Program-made: the position numbers and the translations under genes
Notes under the pieces: generated by a model
Told to the model about the DNA's origin: nothing
Seen by the model: only the letters and a program-made list of their open reading frames with translations
Database searches by the model: none
In this document: positions 1-8,319 of the stretch, piece by piece
Layout of the letters: every line of letters starts with the position of its first letter
Numbering within the stretch: position 1 is the stretch's first letter
Assembly: GCA_045647745.1 (NCBI GenBank)
Contig: JAZRMQ010000003.1
Span: 1-38,192, forward strand
Reading direction: 5' to 3'
Length of the DNA: 38,192 nt
From: HGM04593 sp045647745
GTDB taxonomy: Bacteria > Bacteroidota > Bacteroidia > Bacteroidales > Bacteroidaceae

Positions 1-1
1 G

Positions 2-241
2 GCTGAGCACGCAGCAAAGTTTGCCGAGCTCTTGGGTGACTGCGTTTGGGATACAAAGACAAACCTTGAGCGTCGTATGAACGCCGAGGCCGAGGCTAAC
101 AGCGACAAGTATCGCATTGCCAAGCGTGCAAAGGAGTTGAATCTTGATGCTATCCACGATACTGTTCACGAGATGGCAAAGGACGAGGCTCGTCACGGCA
201 AAGGCTTCGAGGGCTTGTTCAACCGCTACTTCAAGAAGTAA
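2..241 (+). CDS. Rubrerythrin / ferritin-like NADH peroxidase, C-terminal part (5' truncated by window edge)
   Basis: The reading frame is open from the first bases of the window, so the gene starts upstream; 79 C-terminal residues are present. They begin AEHAAKFAELLGD and contain the late helix motif KDEARHGKGFEGLF. The EHA and EARH pieces are the carboxylate/histidine ligand motifs of the second half of a rubrerythrin diiron four-helix bundle. In the family these cytoplasmic proteins reduce hydrogen peroxide with electrons from NADH or rubredoxin and protect anaerobes from oxygen. The N-terminal half and any rubredoxin-like domain cannot be seen. A strong hairpin follows the stop codon. Family assignment is fairly secure; the exact subtype (classical or reverse rubrerythrin) is not. 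Confidence 0.85.
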   Translation, partial: AEHAAKFAELLGDCVWDTKTNLERRMNAEAEANSDKYRIAKRAKELNLDAIHDTVHEMAKDEARHGKGFEGLFNRYFKK

Positions 242-257
242 TTTAATGATTCTGCAA

Positions 258-298
258 TAAACAAATATGACGGCCTCAAAGGCCGTCATATTTGTTTA
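258..298. terminator. Bidirectional hairpin terminator
   Basis: An 18-bp perfect stem (258-275 with 281-298) around a five-base loop, flanked by A-rich and T-rich ends. It lies between the rubrerythrin stop and the convergent PorE-like gene and could serve both. Confidence 0.85.
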
Positions 299-350
299 TA
301 TACATTATCTTTTATATCTCTGCGGCAAAAATAATAAGGGAATACAACTT

Positions 351-2339
351 TTACTCATACAGCTTGTATGTCGTGCGCAGCACTTGGAACTCTGTACGGC
401 GGTTCAGTTGGTGACACTGCTCCTGCTCCTTCTTGTCGAGAGTCTTTATAAATGATTCGGTGAGCACATCTCCCTCTTTCAGGAACGCATATTGCTCTGC
501 CATCTTCTTTGTTACACTCTTTGGCGTGCCTTCGCCATAGCCGACAGCCGTCAATCGCTCCTTTTCAATGCCTTTCTCTATCAAGTATTTCATCACCGAC
601 TCGGCGCGTGCCTGAGAAAGTTTTTTATTATAATTGTCACCGCCTCTGCAGTCGCAATGCGCAGCAAGTTCAATAGTGACATTGGAGTTTAGTTCAAGCA
701 TAGCTACCAATTCGTCGAGCGCGGCTGTCGATGAGGCTGTGAGGGTTGCCTTGTTATATTCGTAGAAGATATTGTCTATCAGCACCGGACGTGCAGCCGA
801 TGCCAACACAAAATCGAGATTATAGCTATGCTCGCCCTCATCGTGTGTGGTCTTTAGCTCTTGCATCGCATTCAGATAGCCCTTGCAAGTGCCCAGAAGC
901 ACATATTCCACCCCCGGCGTAACACGAATGCTGTAAGAGCCATCTTTCATCACTCCAAAGTTTGTGTTGGTGCCGTCGTTACCAATCATATATATAACCC
1001 CCTCGGGCAGTTCATAGCCATCTTTTTCATATATCCATCCTCGCAGGGTGTGTACCGTCTCGGGTAGCATAAATGAATATATGTGGTCCCAACCACGTGC
1101 GTCGCCTCTGTTTGAGCTGAAATATCCGCGGTACAATCCCGGGGCAAATGTCATACCAAAATCGTCGCCATTGGAATTGATTGGTGCGCCAATATTCTTT
1201 ATTGTCCAGATGGTGTCGTTTGTTAGTGTAGCGCTATAAATGTCGAGGCCTCCCATACCGGGGTAGCCATTTGATGAGAAATAGAGCTCGCCCTGAGGCC
1301 CGAACGTTGGAAACTGCTCATCACCCTCGGTGTTTATGCTTGCTCCTAAATTTTCCAATGTGCCCTCTAATGCTCTGCTTTGTCCAATGTAGAGCCTCCA
1401 AAGGTCGAGCCCACCGAGTCCGCCGGGCATATTCGAGGTAAAATAGAGCCACTCGCTGTCGGGTGATACTGCCGGGTGGGCATACGACGAGAGGGTGTCG
1501 CGCGAGATTACCACTTGCTCGGGCTTTGTCCACGAAGCATCGCTGCGGTTGCTCTTGAATATGGCAGCAAAGCGTGGATACTGCTCATCAATGGCGCAAC
1601 GTGTGAAATACATAACCTTGCCATCGGGGGTGAAGGCGCAAGCACCATCTTCAAACTCGCCATTAACGTCGCTCTCAATCTTTTCGGTCTTTTGCCATTT
1701 ACCCTTTTCGTCGCGTTTGGTAAGGAAAATGTCAGCGCTTTTTTGTCCTGTTATACTGCTCAGTTCATCGCCTGTAGCCTCTTTGCGTGTGCTGGTGGTG
1801 ACAATCATTGTTGTGTCCTCGCCAATGTAGGCCGGGCAGTAGTCACTACGCTGTCCGTTCAGCTCTTTTGATTTTTTTACAATGTAACGGGTGGGGTTCT
1901 TCTTCCATTCGGCCGATTGCTTTGCCGACTCCAGCCCCATCATTGCAATGCGGTCGTGAGGGGCCTTTCCAAGATACTCCTCGTAACTCTTTTGTGCGGC
2001 TTTGTAATCTCCTTTTACAAGCTGTGCGCCGGCAAGGTGTCGCAGGGCGGTTGAGTCGGGGTAGCCGTAGCGCACTGCATTCTGGTATGCTCCCACTGCC
2101 GGCACAGCATTGTTGCTCTTGCGGTAGCACTCGCCCAATTTCCACGCAATCTCAGCACGTTTTTCGCGCTCTTTCGGCGATATTTTGCGATAGGCTTTCT
2201 TGTACTCTTTTGCAGCCTCGTAATACTCCATAATAGCAGCATATTGGTCACCTTTTTTGATGGCCTTTTCGCTGCTGCAGGCTGCTGTCAGCAGCACGCA
2301 CACGGCAAGGGTTATTATATATGAGATTGCTTTTTGCAC
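351..2339 (-). CDS. porE: PorE-like OmpA-family lipoprotein with TPR and PD40 repeats (type IX secretion)
   Basis: A 662-residue protein. The N-terminus is a lipoprotein signal with LLTAAC, cysteine 21 being the lipidation site. Residues about 25-140 read as TPR helices; about 165-430 contain PD40/WD40-like strands with repeated YFTSN and YFSSN motifs (YFTSNMPGGLGGLDLW, YFSSNGYPGMGGLDIY, YFSSNRGDARGWDHIY). About 440-530 look like a carboxypeptidase-regulatory-like domain, and about 545-660 are an OmpA peptidoglycan-binding domain (LSQARAESVMKYL, VGYGEG). This four-part order and length match PorE of Porphyromonas gingivalis, which anchors the T9SS outer-membrane/periplasmic machinery to peptidoglycan. 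Two genes in this window encode secreted proteins with T9SS-like tails, which supports the reading. Paralogous OmpA/PD40 proteins exist in Bacteroidetes, so strict orthology is likely rather than certain. Confidence 0.82.
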   Translation of the reverse strand: MQKAISYIITLAVCVLLTAACSSEKAIKKGDQYAAIMEYYEAAKEYKKAYRKISPKEREKRAEIAWKLGECYRKSNNAVPAVGAYQNAVRYGYPDSTALRHLAGAQLVKGDYKAAQKSYEEYLGKAPHDRIAMMGLESAKQSAEWKKNPTRYIVKKSKELNGQRSDYCPAYIGEDTTMIVTTSTRKEATGDELSSITGQKSADIFLTKRDEKGKWQKTEKIESDVNGEFEDGACAFTPDGKVMYFTRCAIDEQYPRFAAIFKSNRSDASWTKPEQVVISRDTLSSYAHPAVSPDSEWLYFTSNMPGGLGGLDLWRLYIGQSRALEGTLENLGASINTEGDEQFPTFGPQGELYFSSNGYPGMGGLDIYSATLTNDTIWTIKNIGAPINSNGDDFGMTFAPGLYRGYFSSNRGDARGWDHIYSFMLPETVHTLRGWIYEKDGYELPEGVIYMIGNDGTNTNFGVMKDGSYSIRVTPGVEYVLLGTCKGYLNAMQELKTTHDEGEHSYNLDFVLASAARPVLIDNIFYEYNKATLTASSTAALDELVAMLELNSNVTIELAAHCDCRGGDNYNKKLSQARAESVMKYLIEKGIEKERLTAVGYGEGTPKSVTKKMAEQYAFLKEGDVLTESFIKTLDKKEQEQCHQLNRRTEFQVLRTTYKLYE

Positions 2340-2416
2340 AATTAGGTTATTATAGCCATTATATAATAACTGAAAAAATAGGATTTTATTTTGTTGGGAT
2401 ACTGTTTTTGTTTATG

Positions 2417-2450
2417 AAAAAACGTCGGCAATCAAAGTTGCCGACGTTTT
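2417..2450 (-). terminator. Terminator of the endonuclease I gene
   Basis: A 13-bp stem (2419-2431 with 2438-2450) with a six-base loop. Read on the minus strand it ends in a run of T and lies 28 bases past the stop codon of the endonuclease gene. Confidence 0.85.
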
Positions 2451-2477
2451 ACAAAATTAAGTCTTATTCCCGTATGC

Positions 2478-4016
2478 TTATTTTACCAGCACTTTTTTGC
2501 CATTGATGATGTAAATACCCGGCTCGGTAATTTCATTGAGTCTGCGGCCGGCAAGGTCAAAAATAGCATTAACCACTGCATCGTCGGTAACAACCTCTTC
2601 AACTCCTGCGGCAACAGGCGCTTTTGCATAGATATTTACGGGCTGTTGTGTGCCTGTGTAGCAAGAGAAGCGTGGCGCGCTTTTGTTGTATTGCAAAATA
2701 TTACGTGTTTTATTGCCCTGTGCTTTTATTGTAGCAGCATTGTTGTTGATGGTTATTGTCCAGCTGCCGTTTGCATCGAGTGTTGACACTGTTGCAAGAT
2801 AATTATCGCTGCTTGATGATGCGGCAAGATAGCTGCCATCAACATTGAACGCGTATGTTCCATTTTTCACACCGTTCTCCAGCACAATAATCTGAACATC
2901 GTCTGCAACCTGTGTTATGCGGTTATCTTTTACGGTAATATCTGTCTTGTATCTATAATTCCCTGCCGATTTTCCCATTGCAAAGTTATTGTATGCAATT
3001 ATCAGATAATCGCCAACGGTGAGCTGTGCAGCGTTGGTCACAAGAGTAAACTCACCCTCGGTGAAATTGCTGTTGCCATCATCGTTGCCATCATCGTTGC
3101 CATCATTGTCTCCGTCGTTTCCGCCTCCTGTGTTGCCACTATCATCGCCATCATTGTCATCGCCATCGTTTCCGTCGCCGTATCCACTGCCGGAACCACT
3201 TTCAACATCTCCGTTGAGATGAAAAACAAAGTTGATTGAGTCGCCCCAAACATAGTCGGCAAGCTGTGGGTAGTCGACGTAAGGGTTGCGGTTGCCCTGC
3301 ACTGCATGCACGGCATTGTTGCGGTTTACCTCCTTTTCGCTCACAGGGTCCTGCTTGTGCCATTTGAGCAAAAGCTTTACAGCCCAAGGCTTTAGAGTGG
3401 GGTATTCGCTATTTGCGTAGTTCATCCAAGTTTTTTCCCAAGTTAAATCTTGGTAGCAGGTGAACATATACATATAGGTGCGTGCAAAGTCGCCTTTATA
3501 CTCATCGCAAGGTTCAAAAGCATTCTGGCTGCTGCCGTCGATATTTGCATTTCCCACAAAGGCAACACCATTGTCCCACGATACGCTTGTGAGCTCACCA
3601 AGAGGGTAATTGCTCTTTCTGCTGTTTGCATTTTGGTCCGATGGATTCAGGTGATGAAGGTCGTGGTATGCATTGTTCTTATTGCCTCCCCACCAACTTT
3701 TTGCAACACTGTGCTCAATGTTCATTCCGCTTATTGCTGAACCCTTGCTGCCAAAGTAACGTTTTTCGCCGGAGTACATATCAAGAACGCGGCGTCTGTC
3801 GTTCTCAATAACAGCATCGGTTGTGTAGAATGCGCCCCAAGTGCTACTTTCGCCACTGCCGTAGCTTATTTGCTTGTGGTTTTTGATAAGGTTGTAAAGT
3901 GCGGTCTTTAGCTCTTTGCCACCATTCTTGCCCTCGATAGAGGCGTAATACTCTTTTTGTGCTGTTGCGCAAACAGCAAAAAGAACCAAGAGTATTGATG
4001 ATAAAATTCTTTTCAT
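2478..4016 (-). CDS. Secreted endonuclease I family nuclease with Asp/Gly-rich linker and T9SS-type C-terminus
   Basis: The frame opens at 4118, but the ATG at 4016 gives a clean signal peptide (MKRILSSILLVLFAVCATAQ) and lies just downstream of a -7 box, so I start there (512 residues). The catalytic region carries MNIEHSVAKSWW and DLHHLNPSDQNANSRKSNYPLGE-type motifs of the endonuclease I/NucM family (nonspecific, metal-dependent DNases or RNases). A very acidic Asp/Gly/Asn linker follows, encoded partly by 12-bp tandem repeats, then a beta-rich domain found in many exported Bacteroidetes proteins. The C-terminus (DLAGRRLNEITEPGIYIING, then KKVLVK) is a T9SS-type sorting signal, implying export to the surface or medium. 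The likely role is extracellular nucleic-acid scavenging or biofilm DNA turnover. Confidence 0.9.
   Translation of the reverse strand: MKRILSSILLVLFAVCATAQKEYYASIEGKNGGKELKTALYNLIKNHKQISYGSGESSTWGAFYTTDAVIENDRRRVLDMYSGEKRYFGSKGSAISGMNIEHSVAKSWWGGNKNNAYHDLHHLNPSDQNANSRKSNYPLGELTSVSWDNGVAFVGNANIDGSSQNAFEPCDEYKGDFARTYMYMFTCYQDLTWEKTWMNYANSEYPTLKPWAVKLLLKWHKQDPVSEKEVNRNNAVHAVQGNRNPYVDYPQLADYVWGDSINFVFHLNGDVESGSGSGYGDGNDGDDNDGDDSGNTGGGNDGDNDGNDDGNDDGNSNFTEGEFTLVTNAAQLTVGDYLIIAYNNFAMGKSAGNYRYKTDITVKDNRITQVADDVQIIVLENGVKNGTYAFNVDGSYLAASSSSDNYLATVSTLDANGSWTITINNNAATIKAQGNKTRNILQYNKSAPRFSCYTGTQQPVNIYAKAPVAAGVEEVVTDDAVVNAIFDLAGRRLNEITEPGIYIINGKKVLVK
3072..3107. repeat. Three tandem 12-bp repeats in the nuclease linker
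   Basis: Units 3072-3083 and 3084-3095 are identical (gttgccatcatc); 3096-3107 differs only at its last base. On the coding strand they encode Asn-Asp-Asp-Gly type repeats of the acidic linker. Such in-frame minisatellites can change length by slippage without breaking the frame. Confidence 0.85.
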
Positions 4017-4051
4017 ATCTGTTTTTTCGGTTTTTCGATAGTAATCGTCGA

Positions 4052-4059
4052 CAAAGGTA
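4052..4059 (-). promoter_or_regulatory. Bacteroidetes -7 box for the endonuclease gene
   Basis: On the minus strand TACCTTTG fits TAnnTTTG and sits 36 bases upstream of the chosen ATG. No convincing -33 element is visible at the expected distance. Confidence 0.5.
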
Positions 4060-4142
4060 CGCATTATTTTTAATAATGAGCATTGCTGTGTGAATATTTG
4101 TTTACACTGGTTCTGCACTTGTGGATAAAAAGATTGTCTTTT

Positions 4143-4175
4143 CTTGGATAAATAGAAATTTATTGTGTAAGTTTG
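4143..4175 (+). promoter_or_regulatory. Promoter of the mutAB operon
   Basis: TTG at 4144-4146 and TAAGTTTG at 4168-4175 with a 21-base spacer fit the Bacteroidetes consensus. The mutA ATG lies about 60 bases downstream. No cobalamin riboswitch fold is evident in the short leader. Confidence 0.65.
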
Positions 4176-4234
4176 CTATTGGTTTGCTCATTGATGGCAA
4201 TATTTTGATGAATATTATTACAAAACTCAATACT

Positions 4235-6094
4235 ATGAACAAGGAAAAGGAGAAGCTTTTTAGCGATTTCTCGCCTGTATCGTCCGAGGATTGGAAAAAT
4301 AAAATCGTGGAGGATCTTAAAGGTGTTCCCTATGACAAAAAAATGATTTGGCGAACACCCGAGGGCTTTAATGTAAACCCCTTCTATCGTAAAGAGGATT
4401 TACCTGCGGGGTGCGAAAATGCACAGCCCGGTGTATTCCCGTTTACAAGGGGTAACAGAGCTTGTAACAGTTGGCTGGTGCGTCAGGATATAAAAGTGGC
4501 AGATGCCGCCGAGGCTAATGAAAAAGCAAAGAAACTCATTGCCAATGGTGTCGACTCTATTGCTTTTGGAATAAAAGGCAAGTTGGTGACTCCCGAGTTT
4601 ATACCGGCTCTGCTCGACGGCATCGATGCCGGGCAGGTAGAGCTGAACTTTAACGTTTGTGTGGGTAAGGTTGTGGAGTTTACACAGTTGCTTGCCGAGT
4701 ATTACAAGCAGCGTGGCTTTGACCTTGAAAAGATAAGAGGCAGCATTGGTTACGACCCAATTGGCAAGGAGATGCTTTCGGGTAAGGTCAACGACTCCTA
4801 CCCCGAGATAATCAAGGCTCTGCTTTTGGCAACGGCCTGTATGCCAAAAATTCGTTGTATTGCTGTTGATAGCTGCAAATTGAGCAATGCCGGAGCCTAT
4901 ATCACTCAAGAACTCGCCTATGCGCTTGCTTGGGGTAACGAGTATCTGCACGCAGCCACTGAGGCCGGCGTTCCGGTAGATGCAGTGGCAAAAAAGATAA
5001 AATTCAATATGGGAATATCCAGCAATTTCTTTATGGAGATTGCAAAATTCCGCGCAGCTCGTATGCTGTGGGCAAAGATTGTTGAGCAATATGAACCAGA
5101 GTGCAAATGCTCTTGTAAGATGATAATTCACGCCGAGACGTCGGAGTTTAACCTCACACTCTTCGATTCTTATGTAAATATGCTCCGCACGCAGACCGAG
5201 GCGATGAGTGCTGCTATTGCAGGCGTTGAGTCAATAACGGTGACACCCTACGATGCGGTTTACGAAACTCCCACAGATTTTGCAGTGCGCATAGCAAAGA
5301 ATCAGCAGCTTATCTTGAAGCACGAGAGCCACCTTGATAAGGTTGTCGACCCTGCCGGCGGTTCGTATTATATTGAGAGCCTTACCGCCTCTATCGCAGC
5401 CGAGGCTTTTAAGCAATTTCTTGCTATTGAAGAGTCCGGAGGCTTCCACAAGGCAGTGAAAGAGGGGCGCATACAAGAGGCTGTTGAGGCTTCGGGCAAC
5501 GACCGACGTGCCGCTTTTGCCAAACGTAAAGAGGTGCTTATCGGCACTAATCAATATCCCAATTTTAACGAGCCGTCCGATGGCCGTCGTCCGGCTTCAA
5601 AGGGCTGCAATTGCGGTTGTCATTGTGATGGTGCAAAGGAGAGCGGTGGCAGGGTGCTGGCTATAAAGCGTCTGGCCGAGGAGTTTGAGCAACTGCGTTT
5701 GAGCACCGAGGAGAGTGGTCGCCGCCCCAAGGCTTTTATGCTCACTATCGGTAATTTGGCAATGCGTCAAGCAAGAGCGCAATTCTCTTGTAATTTCTTA
5801 GCCACAGCAGGCTATGAGGTTGTCGATAATCTCGGCTTTGCCACTGTTGAAGAGGGCGTAAAAGCAGCCTTGGCAGCAAAAGCCGATATTGTTGTTCTAT
5901 GCTCGAGTGACGATGAGTATGCCGAGTATGCTGTCCCGGCCTATCAAGCCATTGGCGATAAGGCAATATTTATTGTTGCCGGAGCTCCGGCCTGTACCGA
6001 GGAGCTGCAAAAGGCTGGCATCGTGAACTTTATCAATGTGAAATCCAACGTTCTTGAGACTCTTAAGGCTCTGAACGCAAAGTTGGGCATATAA
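4235..6094 (+). CDS. mutA: Methylmalonyl-CoA mutase small (beta) subunit
   Basis: The frame is open from 4121, but the ATG at 4235 (MNKEKEKLFSDF) matches the usual start of the family and lies downstream of the promoter; the product is 619 residues. The N-terminal two thirds are a TIM-barrel of the mutase type (WRTPEGF, AVDSCKLSNAGA, VDPAGGSYYIESLT); the C-terminal third is a degenerate cobalamin-binding-like fold without the DxHxxG signature, as expected for the non-catalytic subunit. With MutB it interconverts succinyl-CoA and methylmalonyl-CoA, a step in propionate formation in Bacteroidetes. A cysteine cluster, C458-C460-C462-C464 (CNCGCHC), lies in the linker between the two folds and is discussed separately. 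MutB follows after 11 bases. Confidence 0.96.
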   Translation: MNKEKEKLFSDFSPVSSEDWKNKIVEDLKGVPYDKKMIWRTPEGFNVNPFYRKEDLPAGCENAQPGVFPFTRGNRACNSWLVRQDIKVADAAEANEKAKKLIANGVDSIAFGIKGKLVTPEFIPALLDGIDAGQVELNFNVCVGKVVEFTQLLAEYYKQRGFDLEKIRGSIGYDPIGKEMLSGKVNDSYPEIIKALLLATACMPKIRCIAVDSCKLSNAGAYITQELAYALAWGNEYLHAATEAGVPVDAVAKKIKFNMGISSNFFMEIAKFRAARMLWAKIVEQYEPECKCSCKMIIHAETSEFNLTLFDSYVNMLRTQTEAMSAAIAGVESITVTPYDAVYETPTDFAVRIAKNQQLILKHESHLDKVVDPAGGSYYIESLTASIAAEAFKQFLAIEESGGFHKAVKEGRIQEAVEASGNDRRAAFAKRKEVLIGTNQYPNFNEPSDGRRPASKGCNCGCHCDGAKESGGRVLAIKRLAEEFEQLRLSTEESGRRPKAFMLTIGNLAMRQARAQFSCNFLATAGYEVVDNLGFATVEEGVKAALAAKADIVVLCSSDDEYAEYAVPAYQAIGDKAIFIVAGAPACTEELQKAGIVNFINVKSNVLETLKALNAKLGI

Positions 6095-6105
6095 TCTTTG
6101 GCATT

Positions 6106-8241
6106 ATGAGAAAGAATTTCAACAATATAGACCTGTTTGGCTGCACTGCAGCAACAGGATGCTGTGTGGCAGATAATTGTGGCGAATATTGGGAAACTGC
6201 CGAGCAGATAAAGGTTAAGCCATTATACACAGCCGATGACCTCAAAGAGATGGAGCATCTTGATTATGCAGCCGGTATACCACCGTTTTTGCGTGGCCCT
6301 TATTCAATGATGTATGTTTTCCGTCCTTGGACAATTCGTCAATATGCGGGTTTTTCAACAGCTGAGGAGAGCAATGCCTTCTATCGTCGCAATCTTGCAT
6401 CGGGGCAAAAGGGCTTGTCGGTAGCATTCGACCTTCCCACACACCGTGGTTATAATCCCGATAACGAGCGCGTAGTAGGTGACGTCGGCAAGGCTGGTGT
6501 ATCAATATGCTGTATGGAGAATATGGAACAGCTGTTCGACGGAATTCCGCTCAACAAAATGTCTGTTTCAATGACAATGAACGGAGCTGTGCTTCCTGTG
6601 TTGGCATTCTACATTAACGCTGCTCTTGAACAGGGTGCAAAGCTCGAGGAGATGGCCGGAACAATACAGAATGATATTCTCAAAGAGTTTATGGTGCGCA
6701 ACACCTACATCTACCCACCGGCATTCTCAATGCGCATAATTGGCGATATTTTTGCCTATACATCGCAGAAAATGCCAAAATTCAACTCAATATCAATCTC
6801 GGGCTATCATATGCAGGAGGCTGGCGCCTCGGCCGATATTGAGCTTGCCTACACCCTTGCCGATGGCTTGGAATATGTTCGCACCGGCGTGAACGCAGGC
6901 ATTGATATTGATGCTTTTGCTCCGCGCTTGTCATTCTTCTGGGGTGTTGGTATGAACCCCTTTATGGAGATTGCAAAGATGCGTGCCGCGCGTATGCTGT
7001 GGGCTAAGATTATTAAGAGTTTTAACCCCAAGAATCCAAAATCAATGGCTCTGCGCACGCACTGCCAAACATCGGGCTGGTCGCTCACCGAGCAGGATCC
7101 TTTCAACAATGTTGGCCGCACAGTCATTGAGGCAATGTCGGCTGCGATGGGACACACTCAGTCGTTGCACACCAATGCACTCGATGAGGCAATAGCGCTG
7201 CCCACCGACTTTTCGGCACGCATCGCACGCAACACTCAGATATATCTTCAAGAGGAGACAAATATCTGCCGCGTGGTCGATCCGTGGGGCGGCTCATATT
7301 ATATCGAGAGCCTAACCCAAGAGATTGCCGAGAAGGCGTGGAGGCTCATTGAAGAGATTGAAGAACTTGGTGGAATGGCAAAGGCTATTGAAACGGGAAT
7401 TCCCAAGATGCGCATTGAGGAGGCTGCAGCGCGCACACAGGCACGCATCGACAGCGGCAAACAGGTGATTGTGGGAACAAATGCCTATATGCTCGAAGAG
7501 GAGGAGCCTATCGATATTCTTGAGATAGACAATACCGCAGTGCGCAAAGAGCAGCTTGAGGCGCTTGAACGCAACAACGCTACCCGTGACGAGGCGGCTG
7601 TAAAGGCTGCACTCGCAAAGATAACAGAGTATGCACGCAGCGGCGAGGGTAATCTGCTAGAAGCTGCCGTTGAGGCAGCTCATTTGCGTGCTACATTAGG
7701 AGAAATTTCAGATGCCTGTGAGGATGTTGCCGGCAGGTATAAAGCTGTAATCAGAACAATATCAGGAGTGTATTCAGCAGAAAGTAAAGACGATGAGTGC
7801 TTTAAGATGGCTTGTCGCCTGACAGACGAATTTGCAAAGAGAGAGGGGCGCCGCCCCCGAGTTATGGTTGCCAAGATGGGGCAAGATGGTCACGACCGTG
7901 GTGCAAAAGTGGTGGCAACAGGCTATGCCGATTGTGGCTTTGACGTTGATATGGGAATGTTGTTCCAGACACCGGCCGAGGTGGCTCGTCAGGCTGTTGA
8001 GAATGATGTTCACGCCGTTGGCGTGTCGTCGCTTGCAGCCGGCCATAAAACTCTTGTGCCACAGCTTATAGAGGAGCTTGACAAGCTTGGTCGTGGCGAT
8101 ATTATGGTCTTTGCCGGTGGTGTAATCCCTGCGCAGGATTATGATTTTCTCTATCGCGCAGGTGTTGTCGGCATCTTTGGTCCCGGAACAAGTGTTGCCA
8201 AGGCTGCGTGTGAGTTGATGAAGATTTTGTTAGAGAAATAA
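6106..8241 (+). CDS. mutB: Methylmalonyl-CoA mutase large (alpha) subunit
   Basis: 711 residues, a usual length. The TIM-barrel half has SVAFDLPTHRGYNPDN, MNGAVLPVLAFY, VDPWGGSYYIESLT and GTNAY; the C-terminal B12 domain (about 580-711) has the cobalamin lower-ligand motif DGHDRG with histidine 596, plus SSLAAGHKT and GGVIPAQDYDFL. This is the adenosylcobalamin-dependent catalytic subunit that rearranges methylmalonyl-CoA and succinyl-CoA in the cytoplasm. It is clearly co-transcribed with mutA. The epimerase and carboxylase of the pathway are not in this window. Confidence 0.98.
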   Translation: MRKNFNNIDLFGCTAATGCCVADNCGEYWETAEQIKVKPLYTADDLKEMEHLDYAAGIPPFLRGPYSMMYVFRPWTIRQYAGFSTAEESNAFYRRNLASGQKGLSVAFDLPTHRGYNPDNERVVGDVGKAGVSICCMENMEQLFDGIPLNKMSVSMTMNGAVLPVLAFYINAALEQGAKLEEMAGTIQNDILKEFMVRNTYIYPPAFSMRIIGDIFAYTSQKMPKFNSISISGYHMQEAGASADIELAYTLADGLEYVRTGVNAGIDIDAFAPRLSFFWGVGMNPFMEIAKMRAARMLWAKIIKSFNPKNPKSMALRTHCQTSGWSLTEQDPFNNVGRTVIEAMSAAMGHTQSLHTNALDEAIALPTDFSARIARNTQIYLQEETNICRVVDPWGGSYYIESLTQEIAEKAWRLIEEIEELGGMAKAIETGIPKMRIEEAAARTQARIDSGKQVIVGTNAYMLEEEEPIDILEIDNTAVRKEQLEALERNNATRDEAAVKAALAKITEYARSGEGNLLEAAVEAAHLRATLGEISDACEDVAGRYKAVIRTISGVYSAESKDDECFKMACRLTDEFAKREGRRPRVMVAKMGQDGHDRGAKVVATGYADCGFDVDMGMLFQTPAEVARQAVENDVHAVGVSSLAAGHKTLVPQLIEELDKLGRGDIMVFAGGVIPAQDYDFLYRAGVVGIFGPGTSVAKAACELMKILLEK

Positions 8242-8254
8242 TAGTAAAAGAATT

Positions 8255-8296
8255 GACAGAGTCCTTAAAGGTTCAAACGCCTTTAAGAACTCTGTC
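8255..8296 (+). terminator. Imperfect hairpin between mutB and topB
   Basis: Arms gacagagt (8255-8262) and actctgtc (8289-8296) enclose a second pairing (ttaaagg with cctttaa). No T-run follows on the plus strand, so it could be a weak terminator, an attenuator or an mRNA-stabilising 3' structure. No promoter box for topB is visible after it. Confidence 0.5.
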
Positions 8297-8319
8297 GCGC
8301 AATAGATATTAATAGAACA

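Noticed and set aside
3060..3110. Possible CRISPR-like repeats near 3.1 kb
   Set aside because: The repeats are 12 bases long, tandem without spacers, and in frame within the nuclease linker.
4119..4234. Possible cobalamin riboswitch upstream of the B12-dependent mutase
   Set aside because: The space downstream of the promoter is about 55 bases, too short, and no B12-box-like sequence was seen.
4400..5131. Long minus-strand open frame (243 codons) inside mutA
   Set aside because: It is the antisense shadow of a well-conserved coding gene, with no family motifs and no start signals.
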